Assembly (NCBI GenBank): GCA_024234975.1
Contig: JACKNH010000028.1
Span: 1 to 45,266 of the forward strand
Length of the DNA: 45,266 bases
Reading direction: 5' to 3'
From: Gammaproteobacteria bacterium
GTDB lineage: Bacteria > Pseudomonadota > Gammaproteobacteria > Ga0077536
Shown here: piece by piece, positions 28,535 through 37,312 of the stretch
How positions within the stretch are numbered: position 1 is the first letter of the stretch
Layout: the number at the start of each line of letters is the position of its first letter
Made by a program: the position numbers and the translations under genes
Notes under the pieces: model-generated
The model's database searches: none
Seen by the model: only the letters and a program-made list of their open reading frames with translations
What the model was told of the DNA's origin: nothing

Positions 28535-28552
28535 GTTGTCCACTCCCGAGAC

Positions 28553-28594
28553 AAAAAAAATGGCCTTTCAATCGCGAACAATTGAAAGGCCATT
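28553..28594 (-). terminator. Rho-independent terminator after the TonB receptor
   Basis: A perfect 14-bp stem (AATGGCCTTTCAAT and its complement) with an 8-base loop is followed on the minus strand by a run of eight T residues. It lies just upstream of the ribosome binding site of the alpha/beta hydrolase gene, so it should limit read-through from the receptor into the hydrolase operon. Confidence 0.9.
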
Positions 28595-28623
28595 GGTCAG
28601 AGTTGAATAGTGACCGGCGGCGT

Positions 28624-30864
28624 CTAGAACCGGTAACCGACCTTCACACCGTATTGCCGCGGGTTGCCCATCAGGTACTGGCCGAGGCCGCTGTCGCCGG
28701 CGGAGGCACGGCTGATGTAGTCCTTGTCCGCCACGTTCTTGGCATACAACTCCGCCGTCCAGTTGCGCTCCGATTCGTAACGCAGGAACAGGTCGACGAT
28801 GGTCTTCGACGGAATCAGGTTCTGGTCGAAGTGATAGAACGTGGTGTAGTACTCATCCTGGTACGAGACGCGGACCGACGGTACCAGTTGGCCGCCGTTG
28901 ATATGCCAGCCGTCGTAAGACAAGCCGAAGTTCACCGCCGTTTCCGGCAGGTAGTCGATCGGCTCGCCCTTCAGGTTGAACGGCGTCGGCACGGTCGGGT
29001 TCACACCATCGGCCGCACGGGCCGGTAACACCAGCAACAGGTCGCCGTATTCGCCGTCGTTGTAGGCAAACGAAACGTCCCACAGGAAGTCGCTGAAGTG
29101 GCCGTTCAGCTGCAGTTCCAGACCCTTGACCTTGGAACCGTCGACGTTGTTGGTCACGCTGGCCGCGGGGTTGTCCGGATCCGGACGGTAGGTGCGCTGG
29201 AAGTTGTCGTACTTCATATAGTACGCGCTCAGCGACACCGACAGCATGTCGTCGAACAGGTTGCCCTTCCAGCCCGCTTCGAAGTTGGTCACCTTTTCCG
29301 ATTCATACTCGTTGGCGAACGGCGTGGTGCCACCGGGCTTGTATCCGCGGCTGACGGTGCCGTAGAACATGCCGACATCGTCGGTCTCGTATTTCAGGAA
29401 GACGCGGCCGGTAAAGGCATCGAAACCCAGCAGGTCGCTGGCCGGCAGCGCGGCACCCGAAGGCGCGTTGTAATGTGACGGGCGGCCCGCCGGGAACGGT
29501 CCACCGGAGGAATAGGAGCTGTCGTCAAAGCCGACCGTATCGTCGTTGTAACGCAGGCCAAGCTTGACCTGGAAGGCGTCGGTCAACTGGTAACCGATCT
29601 CACCGAAGATGGCCTTGTTCCGGCGCACGTTGTCCAGGTAGAAGTACAGCCGCGTGTGAATGGTTTCGTCCAGGCCGGTACCCGGAAAGCTCGGGTGGTT
29701 GTAGCGCAGGAAGTTGAGGAAGTTGTCCTGCTGGTAGTTCAGGTAGCTCGCGCCGACGGTCCAGTCGAACGGACCATCCAGCGTTGATACCAGGTTCAAC
29801 TCGGCCGTGTAGTATTTGTCGTCGATGGTGTAATCCGCACCGGCCTGCACCGCGTTGGTGGTGAACACGGAATTGTTGTCGCCATCATCCAGGTAGTGCT
29901 GGTGGCTTGCCAGATAGGAGATGTTGCCGAGCACCTTGAACGCATCGGTGGCGGCCCAGTCCATGGTCATGGTAACGCGGTCGTAGCTGACATTGCGGTG
30001 ACCGTCGAGATCGTAGTTCAACTCGCGAACGCCCGTTGCCGGCAGCATGTTGGTGCCGGGGGCGGCGAAGTCCTTGTAGGGCACGCCGTCAGTCTTCACG
30101 CTGCTCATCTCGTAGATCAGGCGCGCTTCGAAATCGTCATTGGGCTGGAACAACAGCTGGAAGCGGCCGAATGACCGGTCCAGGTTGCCCGGCTGGTCTT
30201 CGATGCTGTCGGGGTCGCTAATGAGTTCGGGACCGTGATTTTCGTAGAAGCTGTCACGACGTTCCCACTCACCGGAAATACGTGCCGCCAGTGTCTCAGT
30301 CAACGTGAACGAGACACCTGCGCCCAACCGCTTTTCACCGTAGTTGCCGAATTCAACATTGGCAAACCCTTCGGTTTCGCCGATGACCGGTTTTCTGGAA
30401 TTGATGAAGATGGCGCCGCCGGCGGCGTTCTGACCAGAATAGGTACCTTGCGGGCCGCGCAGAACTTCGACGCTTTCCAGGTCGAAGAACGCGTCACCAA
30501 AAACGAACTCGCGTGCGACATAGGCGCCATCAAGGTGAACGGCGACACCCACTGTCTGGTTGGGGGCCGACTCGGAGACACCGATACCGCGGATATTCAC
30601 GTACTTGGTATTGCCGTTATCGGTGAAGGTGACCGAGGGTACCTGGTACTGCAGTTCCTCAAAGGTCTTCACGCCGCGCTTGTCGAGGGTCTGGCCGCTG
30701 AGCGCAACCACAGACAATGGAATATCCTGGACGCTGACATCACGCCGCTCAGCGGTGATGACAATCTCCTCCAGACCGCTATTCTGCGCGTTCGCAGCCC
30801 CCGCTGCGGCGGCAACGGCGACGGCCATTGCGGTCAAACGAAAGTTGGCAAAGCATCCCCTCAT
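28624..30864 (-). CDS. TonB-dependent outer-membrane receptor
   Basis: A 746-residue receptor. The signal peptide MRGCFANFRLTAMAVAVAAAAGAANAQ is followed by a TonB box (LEEIVITAERR), the plug domain (VQDIPLSVVALSGQTLDKRG, then VEVLRGPQGTYSGQNAAGGAIFINSRKP) and a 22-strand barrel ending in GVKVGYRF with a C-terminal phenylalanine. Start at 30864 has AGGAGA eight bases upstream. It belongs to the large Caulobacter-type class of receptors that import diverse substrates such as polyphenols, sugars and iron complexes; the ligand is not deducible. It is divergent from the lipoprotein hydrolase at 30928. Confidence 0.92.
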   Translation of the reverse strand: MRGCFANFRLTAMAVAVAAAAGAANAQNSGLEEIVITAERRDVSVQDIPLSVVALSGQTLDKRGVKTFEELQYQVPSVTFTDNGNTKYVNIRGIGVSESAPNQTVGVAVHLDGAYVAREFVFGDAFFDLESVEVLRGPQGTYSGQNAAGGAIFINSRKPVIGETEGFANVEFGNYGEKRLGAGVSFTLTETLAARISGEWERRDSFYENHGPELISDPDSIEDQPGNLDRSFGRFQLLFQPNDDFEARLIYEMSSVKTDGVPYKDFAAPGTNMLPATGVRELNYDLDGHRNVSYDRVTMTMDWAATDAFKVLGNISYLASHQHYLDDGDNNSVFTTNAVQAGADYTIDDKYYTAELNLVSTLDGPFDWTVGASYLNYQQDNFLNFLRYNHPSFPGTGLDETIHTRLYFYLDNVRRNKAIFGEIGYQLTDAFQVKLGLRYNDDTVGFDDSSYSSGGPFPAGRPSHYNAPSGAALPASDLLGFDAFTGRVFLKYETDDVGMFYGTVSRGYKPGGTTPFANEYESEKVTNFEAGWKGNLFDDMLSVSLSAYYMKYDNFQRTYRPDPDNPAASVTNNVDGSKVKGLELQLNGHFSDFLWDVSFAYNDGEYGDLLLVLPARAADGVNPTVPTPFNLKGEPIDYLPETAVNFGLSYDGWHINGGQLVPSVRVSYQDEYYTTFYHFDQNLIPSKTIVDLFLRYESERNWTAELYAKNVADKDYISRASAGDSGLGQYLMGNPRQYGVKVGYRF

Positions 30865-30888
30865 AACTGCGTTCTCCTGCGAAATTAG

Positions 30889-30894
30889 TTTATA
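30889..30894 (-). promoter_or_regulatory. Candidate -10 element for the TonB receptor gene
   Basis: TATAAA on the minus strand lies 24 bases upstream of the receptor start, leaving a short leader with the AGGAGA site. A -35 is weak (TTTCTA at 17 bases). Confidence 0.35.
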
Positions 30895-30927
30895 GTGCGA
30901 ACGAATTGACATAGAAACTATTGTAGC

Positions 30928-32337
30928 GTGAAAGCGAAATTCTCCACAACCGTTTGTAGTGTCAGGAGCACATTCACACGTCGGGGATTCGCATGGGTTC
31001 CGCTTTTGGTGGCAATCGCGACCGCCGGCTGCATCGCACCGGAATCGTTGAAAAATCCGGTGGATAACTCGCCACCAGCGCAGGCTTTCGAAGGTGCGCT
31101 GGGCGACGGCGCGGCCTGGAAAGCAGAAATGCCGGCCAACTGGAATGGCACGTTGTTGCTTTTTGCCCACGGTTACAACCGCGAACTTTCACCCCCACAG
31201 ACCGCGCCGGCGGACGCAAGGGCACTGTTACTGGCACATGGCTACGCACTCGCCGCATCCGCCTATCCCGCCGCCGGCTGGGCCGTCGCCGAAGCGGTAC
31301 CCAGTCAGCTCGCCGCACTGGATGCGTTCAGCGCTCGCTTCGGCAAACCGCAGCGTGTGATCGCCTGGGGTTCATCCATGGGTGGCCTGGTCACCAGCGC
31401 GCTCGCCGAGTTACATGGCGACCGTATCGATGGCGCGTTGCCGATGTGCGCATCCAGCATGGGCGCGCTGCCGATGATGAACATGGCGTTTGATGGCGCC
31501 CATGCGCTGACAGTCTTGTTTCCCACCGACCCCGCCGTGCAGGTCATCGGCGCCGGCGATAACTTCGATGGCATCCGCCGCGTGATGACCGCAGTGCAAA
31601 GTGCAGAACAAACGCCGGCGGGCCGCGCCCGAATTGCGCTGGCCGGTGTTCTGGGTGGCATACCGGATTGGACGCAAGCTGACCTGCCCCGGCCCGCAGC
31701 CAACGATGTCAACGCCATCGCTGCGCAGATAGCCCGCGTGATTCAATTCGGCGTGCTGCCACCACGCGGCGACCAGGAGATGCGCGCTGGCGGTGTGTAC
31801 TCATGGAATACGGGTATCGACTATCACGCGCTTGTTGCAGCCACCGGCCGCCGGCCGATGCTCGAAGCGTTGTACCGCGAGGCGGGAATTCAACTCGATG
31901 ATGATCTTGCCCGGCTGAACAGCGCGCCGCGAGCCGGGGCCGAGGCTGACGCCGTTGCCTACATGATGGAAAATTACACGCCCAATGGCCGCGTCGATGT
32001 TCCCGTGTTGGCGATACATACGATTGGCGACGGCATGACATCGCCGTCATTGCAGCGCGAATACGTGGAGAAGATCCGCGCCGCGGGCCGTCCGGCGAAT
32101 GTCGCCGCGGGCTGGATTGAACGTGCCGGCCATTGCACGCAGAACGGCGCCGAGATGCTGGCCGCGATCATCACCCTCGAGCAACGCATCGAGAGCGGCC
32201 AATGGCGCGCGAGCGCAACGGAACTGAACAGCGTCGTCAGCGGCGGCGGAACTGTTTACATCGATTACCAGCCAGCGCCCATGCCGCGCCATTGCGACGA
32301 AGCATCAGGCTGCGACCTGCGGGGGTTTGTCGACTAG
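30928..32337 (+). CDS. Lipoprotein alpha/beta hydrolase
   Basis: A 469-residue hydrolase. The leader ends in lipobox TAGC (Cys35). Nucleophile Ser150 in IAWGSSMGGLVTS; oxyanion region LLLFAHGYNRE; probable acid in IHTIGDGMTSPSLQ and catalytic histidine in ERAGHCTQNGAEM. It resembles secreted peptidase/esterase-type hydrolases. Three cysteines close the C-terminus (RHCDEASGCDL). The start is GTG at 30928 with no good ribosome binding site; no better in-frame start was seen. Divergent from the TonB receptor, with which it may share control. Confidence 0.78.
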   Translation: MKAKFSTTVCSVRSTFTRRGFAWVPLLVAIATAGCIAPESLKNPVDNSPPAQAFEGALGDGAAWKAEMPANWNGTLLLFAHGYNRELSPPQTAPADARALLLAHGYALAASAYPAAGWAVAEAVPSQLAALDAFSARFGKPQRVIAWGSSMGGLVTSALAELHGDRIDGALPMCASSMGALPMMNMAFDGAHALTVLFPTDPAVQVIGAGDNFDGIRRVMTAVQSAEQTPAGRARIALAGVLGGIPDWTQADLPRPAANDVNAIAAQIARVIQFGVLPPRGDQEMRAGGVYSWNTGIDYHALVAATGRRPMLEALYREAGIQLDDDLARLNSAPRAGAEADAVAYMMENYTPNGRVDVPVLAIHTIGDGMTSPSLQREYVEKIRAAGRPANVAAGWIERAGHCTQNGAEMLAAIITLEQRIESGQWRASATELNSVVSGGGTVYIDYQPAPMPRHCDEASGCDLRGFVD

Positions 32338-32362
32338 CGGCACTGCAACGAAACGAATGCGC

Positions 32363-33397
32363 TCAGGCAAAGTGTTGGCGCGTCCTGTTTGCCAGCGCGA
32401 CCAGCGACAGCATCACCGGTACTTCCACCAACACACCGACCACGGTGGCCAGCGCCGCTCCGGAATTCAGACCGAACAGGCTGATCGCCACGGCGACGGC
32501 CAGTTCAAAAAAGTTCGAGGTTCCGATCAAAGCTGCCGGCGCGGCGGTTGCGAACGGCACGCGCCAGAGATATCCCCAGCCGTAGGCGATGAAGAAGATG
32601 CCGTAGCTTTGAATCAGCAGCGGCACCGCAATCAACGCGATGACCAGCGGATAATTCAGAATAGTCTGCGCCTGGAAGCCGAACAGCAATACAACGGTCG
32701 CCAGCAAACCGATCACCGCGAAGGGTTTGATCTTCGCGCAGAAGGATTCAATGCGCGCGCTGTTGCCCCCACCGTCCAGCAACTTGCGCGTCATATACCC
32801 GGCGGCGAGAGGAATCACGACATAGAGCACGACCGACAACAGCAACGTCTCCCATGGCACGACGATGTCCGTCACGCCAAGCAGGTAGGCCGCAATCGGC
32901 GCGAACGCGAACACCATGATGAGGTCGTTTATCGAAACCTGCACGAGGGTGTAGTTGGCGTCACCGCGGACCAGCTGGCTCCAGACGAATACCATCGCCG
33001 TACACGGCGCCACGCCCAGCAGAATCATGCCGGCGATGTATTCCTTTGCCGTCTCGGGCGCGACAAGCCCGGCGAAGACATGCTCGAAGAACACGATACC
33101 CAGCGCAGCCATCGTGAACGGTTTGACCAGCCAGTTCACCACCAGCGTGATGCACAAACCTTTCGGCTTCCTGCCGACATCGCGGATGGACGCGAAATCC
33201 ACATTCACCATCATCGGGTAGATCATCACCCAGATGAACAACGCCACGACGAGGTTGACGTTGGCGTATTCGAACCCGGCGATGGTCTGGAAGATTCCGG
33301 GCAGCGCTGCGCCAAGCACGACACCAGCAGCGATGCACAGTGCAACCCACACGGACAGGTAGCGTTCGAATGTGCCCATGGGGGACGGTTGTGACAC
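32363..33397 (-). CDS. acr3: Arsenite efflux permease, Acr3 type
   Basis: A 344-residue inner-membrane transporter with ten hydrophobic segments. Signatures of the Acr3 family of arsenite exporters are clear: the N-terminal YLSVWVALCIAAGVVLG, IWVMIYPMMVNVDFASI and LLGVAPCTAMVFVWSQL with the conserved cysteine, and RPKGL-like KPKGLCITLVVNWLVKP. The protein expels arsenite or related oxyanions. Start is GTG at 33397 with AAGGA ten bases upstream; an ATG six codons further in is a second choice. No arsR or arsC is beside it in this window. It is convergent with the lipoprotein hydrolase and its start faces the CRISPR array. Confidence 0.9.
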   Translation of the reverse strand: MSQPSPMGTFERYLSVWVALCIAAGVVLGAALPGIFQTIAGFEYANVNLVVALFIWVMIYPMMVNVDFASIRDVGRKPKGLCITLVVNWLVKPFTMAALGIVFFEHVFAGLVAPETAKEYIAGMILLGVAPCTAMVFVWSQLVRGDANYTLVQVSINDLIMVFAFAPIAAYLLGVTDIVVPWETLLLSVVLYVVIPLAAGYMTRKLLDGGGNSARIESFCAKIKPFAVIGLLATVVLLFGFQAQTILNYPLVIALIAVPLLIQSYGIFFIAYGWGYLWRVPFATAAPAALIGTSNFFELAVAVAISLFGLNSGAALATVVGVLVEVPVMLSLVALANRTRQHFA

Positions 33398-33506
33398 GGT
33401 CCTGAAATCCTTTCGGCAAAACGAGTATTTAGCGGTCGCGAATGCGGCTTGCGACGATATCGGACGTAAACAGGGTTCAACAATAAAGTTGCAGGAATAT
33501 TACTTC

Positions 33507-33542
33507 GCTGAGGTCAGAGCTCATATCCCGATGATGTAGACT
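33507..33542 (+). repeat. Degenerate terminal CRISPR repeat (first repeat)
   Basis: It differs from the consensus at positions 2, 4 and 5 but keeps the last 31 bases, including the -10-like TAGACT end. A degenerate repeat normally marks the old end of an array; here that end is the 5' end of the crRNA sense strand. Confidence 0.9.
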
Positions 33543-33674
33543 TTGCAAAGTTTGTTAACGCGCGGGCGGTCAGTTCCGGTCAGAGCTCATATCCCGATGA
33601 TGTAGACTTCCAGCCTGATCGCGGTCTCGCGCACGGTCGTTCCGGTCAGAGCTCATATCCCGATGATGTAGACT

Positions 33675-33770
33675 AATGCCGGTCCACCCCACTCGGTATA
33701 GGAGGTTCCGGTCAGAGCTCATATCCCGATGATGTAGACTAATGCCGGTCCACCCCACTCGGTATAGGAG
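33675..33770 (+). repeat. Duplicated spacer-repeat unit (spacers 3 and 4 identical)
   Basis: The same 30-bp spacer (begins AATGCCGG, ends TATAGGAG) stands twice in a row, at 33675-33704 and 33741-33770, separated by one repeat. This is best explained by a tandem duplication of one unit by recombination between repeats, near the old end of the array. Confidence 0.95.
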
Positions 33771-35991
33771 GTTCCGGTCAGAGCTCATATCCCGATGATG
33801 TAGACTCTGCCGCTGAGCGTTCTCTATTCGTTCGCAGTTCCGGTCAGAGCTCATATCCCGATGATGTAGACTCGAGTTCGGCGGTCGCGTCATGACCAAG
33901 GAGTTCCGGTCAGAGCTCATATCCCGATGATGTAGACTTCTGCCCGTAGGTTCCATCCAATGCAGTCCGTTCCGGTCAGAGCTCATATCCCGATGATGTA
34001 GACTTTGAATCGCTCACGCATATTGGCTGCCCATGTTCCGGTCAGAGCTCATATCCCGATGATGTAGACTATCTTCGGATTCCGGTGCGGCGGCTGGTTT
34101 GTTCCGGTCAGAGCTCATATCCCGATGATGTAGACTCTCCGGCGTGTGCGAGATAAATATCTCATTGTTCCGGTCAGAGCTCATATCCCGATGATGTAGA
34201 CTCGAATACCCGCTTGCCGTCGTCGAGTTCGAGTTCAGGTCAGAGCTCATATCCCGATGATGTAGACTTTTTGCTTGCTTCATTCATAATCTGCCTCCGT
34301 TCCGGTCAGAGCTCATATCCCGATGATGTAGACTCACTCGAAGCGGGCACCGCGCCATGGATTAGTTCCGGTCAGAGCTCATATCCCGATGATGTAGACT
34401 TCATTCATAAATATCTCCATCGTCTAACGTGTTCCGGTCAGAGCTCATATCCCGATGATGTAGACTCCAGGTGCGTCGCGGTGATGTGTATTCGATGTTC
34501 CGGTCAGAGCTCATATCCCGATGATGTAGACTACGCAAGCCGCTGAACTCGCCAACCGCCTGGTTCCGGTCAGAGCTCATATCCCGATGATGTAGACTGC
34601 CGCGCTGAACCGTCCACGCTCAGGTCGTGTTCCGGTCAGAGCTCATATCCCGATGATGTAGACTTAACTCACAATCATGCAGCTCGACAAGCCCGTTCCG
34701 GTCAGAGCTCATATCCCGATGATGTAGACTGAACTCATCCAACGCTTCTGAACGTTGCGAGTTCCGGTCAGAGCTCATATCCCGATGATGTAGACTGACG
34801 GGGCGAGATTGGTACAACCCGTCCGCGTTCCGGTCAGAGCTCATATCCCGATGATGTAGACTTTCAAGGCAGGATTCTCGCTCGATGACACCGTTCCGGT
34901 CAGAGCTCATATCCCGATGATGTAGACTTACCACTTGAGCGGACGCATCGCCATTCATGTTCCGGTCAGAGCTCATATCCCGATGATGTAGACTGGCGCG
35001 AACGATGACCTGCAGCCATGACCAGTTCCGGTCAGAGCTCATATCCCGATGATGTAGACTGCTTGCTCCACATGGTGCTGAATCCGCCTTGTTCCGGTCA
35101 GAGCTCATATCCCGATGATGTAGACTAGCATTTCTATTCGGCGTGGCGTGTGGCGTGTTCCGGTCAGAGCTCATATCCCGATGATGTAGACTTGAAAGAG
35201 CAGCACGGGCATCCCGTCGATGGTTCCGGTCAGAGCTCATATCCCGATGATGTAGACTTTTGCTGTTCTTGATTCATTCTCCCGCCTCGTTCCGGTCAGA
35301 GCTCATATCCCGATGATGTAGACTTGGCACCGTGGAACAGACGATGGATTACAAGTTCCGGTCAGAGCTCATATCCCGATGATGTAGACTTACCTGCAAC
35401 ATTGGTGGAACGGCTTAACGGTTCCGGTCAGAGCTCATATCCCGATGATGTAGACTGTTCGGGTCTCCGAATCCTTGACCGGTATAGTTCCGGTCAGAGC
35501 TCATATCCCGATGATGTAGACTAAAGACATTGTTGCGCCGAAGGGCGGTAGTGTTCCGGTCAGAGCTCATATCCCGATGATGTAGACTCGTGGTTCGGGT
35601 GCCTGATTCGACCGTCCCGTTCCGGTCAGAGCTCATATCCCGATGATGTAGACTCGGCATTTCCATGCGTCTGGTGCGTGATTAGTTCCGGTCAGAGCTC
35701 ATATCCCGATGATGTAGACTAGCGGCGGCAGTGGTAGCGCCGCCAAGCCGGTTCCGGTCAGAGCTCATATCCCGATGATGTAGACTCTCGACGAGGAAAG
35801 GACACAGCCAAGGCCAGTTCCGGTCAGAGCTCATATCCCGATGATGTAGACTAGCCCTTGCCCGGCATGTCAGTTCGCGCGTGTTCCGGTCAGAGCTCAT
35901 ATCCCGATGATGTAGACTGATCGTTACCGAGGAATGGATGCGACTCAAGTTCCGGTCAGAGCTCATATCCCGATGATGTAGACTACAGGCT

Positions 35992-36023
35992 CCGCAACCC
36001 CATGAATTCATTTGGGTTTGCGG
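35992..36023. other. Dyad between the last repeat and cas2
   Basis: The arms CCGCAACCC and GGGTTTGCGG enclose the palindrome ATGAATTCAT. The whole is a near-perfect inverted repeat of about 32 bases. It lies where rightward array transcripts meet leftward cas transcripts, so it may be a bidirectional terminator; it could also be a structure used in spacer integration. There is no T-run. Confidence 0.5.
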
Positions 36024-36051
36024 TGGCTTGTTCTACAAAGAAACGCACCAT

Positions 36052-36378
36052 TCAGAATAGTTCGAACTGCCCAGGCGCCGGTTTTCCGGCGGCACGGGTA
36101 CCGCCGTGAAAAGAAATGATCCGTTCGTATTGCTTATCCGTGAAAGTCAGAATATTCACTCGCCCTCCCTCGGGCACAGCCTTTTCAACGTTTCCGCAGC
36201 ATGTATCGACCTGCCCCTGGCTACTGTAAAAACGCATGTAGACGGAAAATTGCGCCATCTCAAATCCGAGATCAAGCAGCGAATTGCGGAATGAAGTGGC
36301 CGCTTTTCGCTCGGCTTTAGTCATGACCGGAAGATCGAACATAACAGCGACCCACATCAAACGATACCCGCTGAGCAC
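36052..36378 (-). CDS. cas2: CRISPR-associated endoribonuclease Cas2
   Basis: A 108-residue Cas2 (or 101 from the internal ATG at 36357), the partner of Cas1 in spacer integration. The core beta strand WVAVMFDLPV holds the conserved Asp15; the ferredoxin-like body continues with FRNSLLDLGFEMAQFSVYMRFYSS and VNILTFTDKQYERIISFHGG, typical of type II Cas2. The start at 36378 is a GTG with a weak ribosome binding site, six bases after the cas1 stop, so it is part of the cas9-cas1-cas2 operon. It ends 67 bases from the array. Confidence 0.92.
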   Translation of the reverse strand: MLSGYRLMWVAVMFDLPVMTKAERKAATSFRNSLLDLGFEMAQFSVYMRFYSSQGQVDTCCGNVEKAVPEGGRVNILTFTDKQYERIISFHGGTRAAGKPAPGQFELF

Positions 36379-36384
36379 TGAGTG

Positions 36385-37308
36385 CTACCCGGCTGCAGCG
36401 CTGCGTTCGGCGACCGATTGCATGGAAGGCAGTTCCAATTCTGCTCGTTCCCCGAGATATATCTGAACCAGTGATTGCGCAAGACGCTGCATGCAGACGG
36501 TGACGGGTGAGACTCCGGTCACCGTAGCCACATCTTCATACAACGCCTGCACCAGGGCACGTTTGCTTTCCGGTACCACCTCGTCACAACCACTATCGAG
36601 CAAACGACGAACGCACAGGTCCACCCGCGGGCGGAACGGTTCGATCAAGTCATCAACCAGCCGCATAGGATTGCCTTCGTTGGAATGGTGCAAACCTAGG
36701 GTGGGATGCAGCCCAGCGCTGACCACTGCCCTCGCCATGGCCGCCCTGAATACGGTGTAGCCGTAATTCAACAGGCTGTTCAGGCCCGCCGCGCCCTGGT
36801 CACGTTTGAAGGCGGCACCGAACAACAGCGGCCAGTAGTACCGCGCACCCTGGGCTTCGAGATTTTCAGCATCACCTGAACGAACCTTCGATGCTAGACG
36901 GGTCAGCGCCGCACTGGGGCTATCGAACGTTTCCAGTACACTCGCCTGAGCCAACAGTTTTGAACGCACGAGCTGTGCCCATAGCCGCTTTTGCAGAGGG
37001 CGCTTGGCGCCCAGCTGCGCATCGAACCGCTTGGCCTGATGGTAGTTACCATCGATAGGCAGCAACATGCCTACCGCATTATGGTTAGCCGCGCAAAGTA
37101 CAAACGGCGCGCCGCGTTCTGCCAACGCCACTAAAAGGTTATTGCTGTAAGACAATCCGTACGCATTGCCAATCACCGCCGCAATGTCGTCCAGTGGAAC
37201 TTTGCCCAACTGTTCGCGCTCGCCATCGGTAGCCAGTACTACCATAAATCCGCGGTGCAGGCTCAGATACCTGTTGTCGTCCGCGACTTCGACGATGCGA
37301 CCTAACAC
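36385..37308 (-). CDS. cas1: CRISPR-associated integrase Cas1 (type II-C)
   Basis: A 307-residue Cas1, the metal-dependent integrase that with Cas2 inserts new spacers. Expected active-site residues are present: Glu151 in ENLEAQGARYYW, His208 in LGLHHSNEGNP, and Asp220 with Glu223 in LVDDLIEPFRP. The N-terminal beta domain (RIVEVADDNRYLSLHRGFMVVL) and the long helical domain are complete, and the length is normal for type II. It starts four bases after the cas9 stop. No csn2 or cas4 is present, which classifies the system as II-C. Confidence 0.95.
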   Translation of the reverse strand: MLGRIVEVADDNRYLSLHRGFMVVLATDGEREQLGKVPLDDIAAVIGNAYGLSYSNNLLVALAERGAPFVLCAANHNAVGMLLPIDGNYHQAKRFDAQLGAKRPLQKRLWAQLVRSKLLAQASVLETFDSPSAALTRLASKVRSGDAENLEAQGARYYWPLLFGAAFKRDQGAAGLNSLLNYGYTVFRAAMARAVVSAGLHPTLGLHHSNEGNPMRLVDDLIEPFRPRVDLCVRRLLDSGCDEVVPESKRALVQALYEDVATVTGVSPVTVCMQRLAQSLVQIYLGERAELELPSMQSVAERSAAAG

Positions 37309-37312
37309 CGGT

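Larger units (their letters stand above)
33507..35984 (+). CRISPR. Type II-C CRISPR array, 38 repeats and 37 spacers
   Basis: The 36-bp repeat begins GTTCCGGTCAGAGC and ends GATGATGTAGACT; spacers are 30 bp and the period is exactly 66 bp throughout. Repeats start at 33507 plus multiples of 66; the last spans 35949-35984. The first repeat is degenerate at its 5' end (three changes), and repeat 12 (34233-34268) carries one change (C5 to A). Spacers 3 and 4 are identical. The sense strand of the crRNA is set by pairing with the tracrRNA at 40427-40458. Each repeat ends TAGACT, similar to a -10 box at the same place as in Neisseria- and Campylobacter-type II-C repeats, so promoters within repeats are plausible. 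The 67-bp gap to the cas2 stop holds a dyad. Confidence 0.97.

Noticed and set aside
33398..33506. Classical AT-rich leader at the 33.5-kb end of the array
   Set aside because: The stretch holds the acr3 start region and is not strongly AT-rich; the adjacent repeat is degenerate, which argues against a leader there.
34269..35354. Spacer pairs 12/13 and 27/28 share short words (GGCACCG, ATGGATTA, and TTTGCT)
   Set aside because: The shared words are at different spacings and short; chance or distant phage relation cannot be told apart without database matches.
33570..36011. Long open frames across the array with repeats SLHHRDMSSDRN and SGQSSYPDDVD
   Set aside because: They follow from the 66-bp period of the CRISPR array and have no ribosome binding site; not genes.
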